Source: an uncultured Muribaculaceae bacterium (GTDB lineage Bacteria; Bacteroidota; Bacteroidia; Bacteroidales; Muribaculaceae). Taken from it: DNA of 8,802 nt. Under the pieces are notes generated by a model that was not told the origin of the DNA, ran no database searches, and saw only the letters and a program-made list of their open reading frames with translations. The stretch is taken from positions 1 to 8,802 of the forward strand of contig CAMWUM010000067.1 in assembly GCA_947177435.1 (NCBI GenBank), written 5' to 3'. This document shows positions 6,773 to 8,802 of the stretch, in pieces. The position numbers and the translations under genes are program-made. Numbering within the stretch: position 1 is the first letter of the stretch; each line of letters starts with the position of its first letter.

Positions 6773-7347
6773 TGCTTTTGGTATAGATTGTTAGCCACAA
6801 TGTAATCGTAGACGCCAACGGGTAGGAAGGCCGACACGTTGCGTCCCTTCTCGATGGCTGAGCGGATGAACGTGCTCGACAGGTTGATCGACGGTGACTG
6901 TACCAGTTCCATGCCGTCGGCCAGTGTGTTGGTGATTGGCTTGCCGGGGCGTGGATAGACGATTACGCCATAGTTGTCAAGTATTTCTTCGTGGTCGCGC
7001 CATTTGTCGAAATTGTTCCAGTTGTCGGAGCCGATGATGAGTTTGAACCGCATCGAGGGGTAGCGCTTCGAGAGCACTTTCAGGGTGTTGATGGTAAACG
7101 ACGGGCGCGGCATTGAGAGCTCGATGTCGCAAATCTCGATGCCGGGCAGGTCCTTGCAGGCCACGCGCAGCATGGCCAGGCGCTGGAGGTCGCTCAGCAG
7201 CGAGTCGCTGCTTTTCAGGGGGTTGCGGGGCGATAGGGTGAGCCATACGCGGTCCACTATCTTCCATTGGGTCAGATAGCTTGCCACCATTATGTGGCCG
7301 ATGTGCACAGGGTTGAACGACCCGCCGAGTATGCCGATAGTCTCCAT
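6769..7347 (-). CDS. nadD: Nicotinate-nucleotide adenylyltransferase
   Basis: Joins nicotinate mononucleotide and ATP to make deamido-NAD, an essential step of NAD synthesis in the cytoplasm. The 192 residues are normal length. The nucleotidyltransferase signature is complete: GGSFNPVHIGH at residues 8-18 with H15 and H18 binding ATP phosphates, SPRNPLK (39-45), the substrate-site segment IIGSDNWNNF (104-113), and the C-terminal ATP motif LSSTFIR (156-162). Its ATG shares one base with the gmk stop (TAATG on the minus strand) and its stop overlaps the DUF5063 start, so all are in one operon. The P-R-N-P-L-K motif and the GSDN segment fit NadD and exclude phosphopantetheine adenylyltransferase. 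Confidence 0.96.
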   Translation of the reverse strand: METIGILGGSFNPVHIGHIMVASYLTQWKIVDRVWLTLSPRNPLKSSDSLLSDLQRLAMLRVACKDLPGIEICDIELSMPRPSFTINTLKVLSKRYPSMRFKLIIGSDNWNNFDKWRDHEEILDNYGVIVYPRPGKPITNTLADGMELVQSPSINLSSTFIRSAIEKGRNVSAFLPVGVYDYIVANNLYQKQ

Positions 7348-7916
7348 TATCCGATAAACGCTTTGATTACGCCGTTGGCTTCCTCGATGGCCTTGTCGAG
7401 TGCGTCGTTGACCACAACGGCATCGAACTCTGGAGCGAGGCTGATTTCAAACTCGGCTCTGGCCACGCGCTCGGCGATGACTTCCGGAGCCTCGGTGCCG
7501 CGATGCTCAAGGCGCTGCTGCAGGGCGGCGATCGACGGGGGCATCACGAAGAGAGTCAGGGCCTTGTCGCCGTATAGTTTCTTGACGTTGAGTGCGCCCT
7601 TGACGTCGATGTCGAGCACGATGTTGTGGCCTGCCTCGGTCTTCGACGTCACCTCCGACTTGAGCGTGCCGTAGTATCGGCCGGGGTAAACGTTTTCCCA
7701 CTCGATGAACTCGTCAGCGGCTATCGCGTCGTGGAATTGCTCGTCGGTCAGGAAGTGGTAGTTTACGCCGTTTACCTCGCCGGGGCGCGGACTGCGGTTG
7801 GTGGCCGACACAGAGAACTGTAGGTCAAGTTCGCCTCGGTCGAGTATTGCGTTGATAATGGTTGACTTGCCAGTGCCAGAGGGGGCGGATATTACGATAA
7901 CTTTGCCGGGTTTCAT
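7347..7916 (-). CDS. gmk: Guanylate kinase
   Basis: Phosphorylates GMP (and dGMP) to GDP with ATP, feeding RNA, DNA and guanine second-messenger synthesis. The 189 residues are typical. The P-loop is SAPSGTGKST (10-19). The GMP-binding region is SATNRSPRPGEVNGVNYHFL (37-56), where R41, S37, R44 and Y53 correspond to GMP contacts in the family. The catalytic lid follows, and VLDIDVKGALNVKK carries the conserved aspartates after the Y-Y-G-T segment. It starts 3 bases after the yicC stop and its stop overlaps the nadD start by one base. The yicC-gmk pairing is seen in many bacteria; gmk followed by nadD is usual in Bacteroidales, from memory. Confidence 0.97.
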   Translation of the reverse strand: MKPGKVIVISAPSGTGKSTIINAILDRGELDLQFSVSATNRSPRPGEVNGVNYHFLTDEQFHDAIAADEFIEWENVYPGRYYGTLKSEVTSKTEAGHNIVLDIDVKGALNVKKLYGDKALTLFVMPPSIAALQQRLEHRGTEAPEVIAERVARAEFEISLAPEFDAVVVNDALDKAIEEANGVIKAFIG

Positions 7917-7919
7917 ATC

Positions 7920-8798
7920 TTACATCACGTTGAGCACCTGCTCCTTGATTTGTTCCAGTTCGTCCTTCATCATCACCACCACCTTCTGCATCTCGGCGTG
8001 GTTGCTCTTAGAACCGAGAGTGTTGATTTCGCGGCCCATCTCCTGGGCGATGAATCCGAGTTTCTTGCCCTTGCCTGTGGCTTCGGGGCTTTGCATAGTC
8101 TCGGTGAAGTATGCCAGGTGTTGGGCCAGGCGTTGCTTTTCCTCGTTGATGTCGAGTTTCTCGATATAATAGATGAGTTCCTGTTCGTAGCGGGCTTTGT
8201 CGTAGTCGACCGCAACCTTCTCGAGGTTCTCGGCCAGGCGTACCTTGATGCGCTCGATGCGCTCGGTCTCCATGTCAGGCACGGTGGCCAGCAGCTGGCC
8301 GATGCGACTTATGCGCTTGGCGAAGAACTCCTCGAGTTTCAGTCCCTCGGCGCGGCGGTGGGCCATCAGCTCGGCTAGCGCGCCGTCCAGAGCCTCCATG
8401 GCCTTGGCTGGCTCGTCGCCCTGCGCCTCGGCCATTGCGTCGGCGTGCATCGTCTCGGGAAATCGCAGGAGCACCGAGTACCAGTCAGCGGGCTCGGGGA
8501 TGCCGAGTTCGGCGGCAATCGTTTGCAATTGCTGCTTGTAGGCGCGCATGGCCTCGATATTGAGTTCGGCCACAGTTGCGCCGCCGATGGGCTCGTATGC
8601 CACGGTGATGTCGGCCTTGCCGCGCTCGAGCACGCGGGCTGCGGCGTTGCGCATCTCACCCTCGAGGGCGCGCAGTTGCTGTGGCAGGCGCACGTTCAGG
8701 TCGAGCTGCTTGGAGTTGAGCGACTTCGCCTCAACAGTTATCTTCTTGTCTTTGGCCAAGACCGTGCAGCGGCCAAAGCCAGTCATTGAATAAAGCAT
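7920..8798 (-). CDS. YicC/YloC family endoribonuclease
   Basis: A 292-residue protein of the YicC family; the E. coli member is a hexameric endoribonuclease implicated in small-RNA decay, and the target here is unknown. The N-terminal YicC domain starts MLYSMTGFGR, the family's hallmark, followed by VEAKSLNSKQLDLNVRLP (22-39). The C-terminal DUF1732 domain ends with the conserved block QEMGREINTLGSKSN (252-266) and a helix DELEQIKEQVLNVM. The middle is charged and helical with coiled-coil character. The ATG at 8798 gives the usual four residues before MTGFGR; the later ATG at 8786 would cut the family start. It is the first gene of the operon visible here. The promoter, if it lies just upstream, is beyond the right edge, since only 4 bases remain. 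Confidence 0.94.
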   Translation of the reverse strand: MLYSMTGFGRCTVLAKDKKITVEAKSLNSKQLDLNVRLPQQLRALEGEMRNAAARVLERGKADITVAYEPIGGATVAELNIEAMRAYKQQLQTIAAELGIPEPADWYSVLLRFPETMHADAMAEAQGDEPAKAMEALDGALAELMAHRRAEGLKLEEFFAKRISRIGQLLATVPDMETERIERIKVRLAENLEKVAVDYDKARYEQELIYYIEKLDINEEKQRLAQHLAYFTETMQSPEATGKGKKLGFIAQEMGREINTLGSKSNHAEMQKVVVMMKDELEQIKEQVLNVM

Positions 8799-8802
8799 AT
8801 CT

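Overview
The window looks like chromosomal DNA of a Bacteroidales bacterium, probably a gut species of moderate-to-high GC such as a Muribaculaceae member (the family is an inference). Pointers are three clean Bacteroidetes-type promoters (TTTG, 18-20 bp, TAnnTTTG), a Bacteroides-like hexameric glutamate dehydrogenase, a DUF5063 gene, and a tight yicC-gmk-nadD-DUF5063 operon. Most of the window is housekeeping. I see no CRISPR array, insertion sequence, phage gene or defence island.

Layout, left to right. (1) 1-567, minus: the N-terminal 189 codons of an archaeal-type P-loop ATPase that runs off the left edge. It is visibly AT-richer than the rest and has its own promoter and two short tandem repeats upstream. 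(2) 733-2206, plus: gdhA with promoter and strong terminator. (3) 2271-3302, plus: a compact trio made of a 50-residue ORF, a DEDDy 3'-5' exonuclease and a 79-residue two-helix membrane protein. (4) 3310-3478, plus: tRNA-Gln(CUG) with promoter and terminator. (5) 3511-4083, plus: a lone GNAT acetyltransferase. (6) 4127-6182, plus: the groES-groEL chaperonin operon, preceded by a perfect 19-bp palindrome and a sigma-54-like -24/-12 element, with a hairpin between the two genes. (7) 6205-6243: a 16-bp terminator stem serving the two converging operons. (8) 6263-8798, minus: yicC, gmk, nadD and a DUF5063 gene, separated by 3 bases or overlapping, reading in from beyond the right edge.

Functionally, gdhA links ammonium to glutamate, groES/groEL fold proteins, gmk and nadD make GDP and deamido-NAD, and YicC and the exonuclease are predicted nucleases. 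The most interesting items are regulatory (the groESL control region) and the very short gene at 2271-2423 that routine annotation may miss. The two unknown small proteins (50 and 79 residues) packed around the exonuclease are the best candidates for new biology here, though the evidence is only context.
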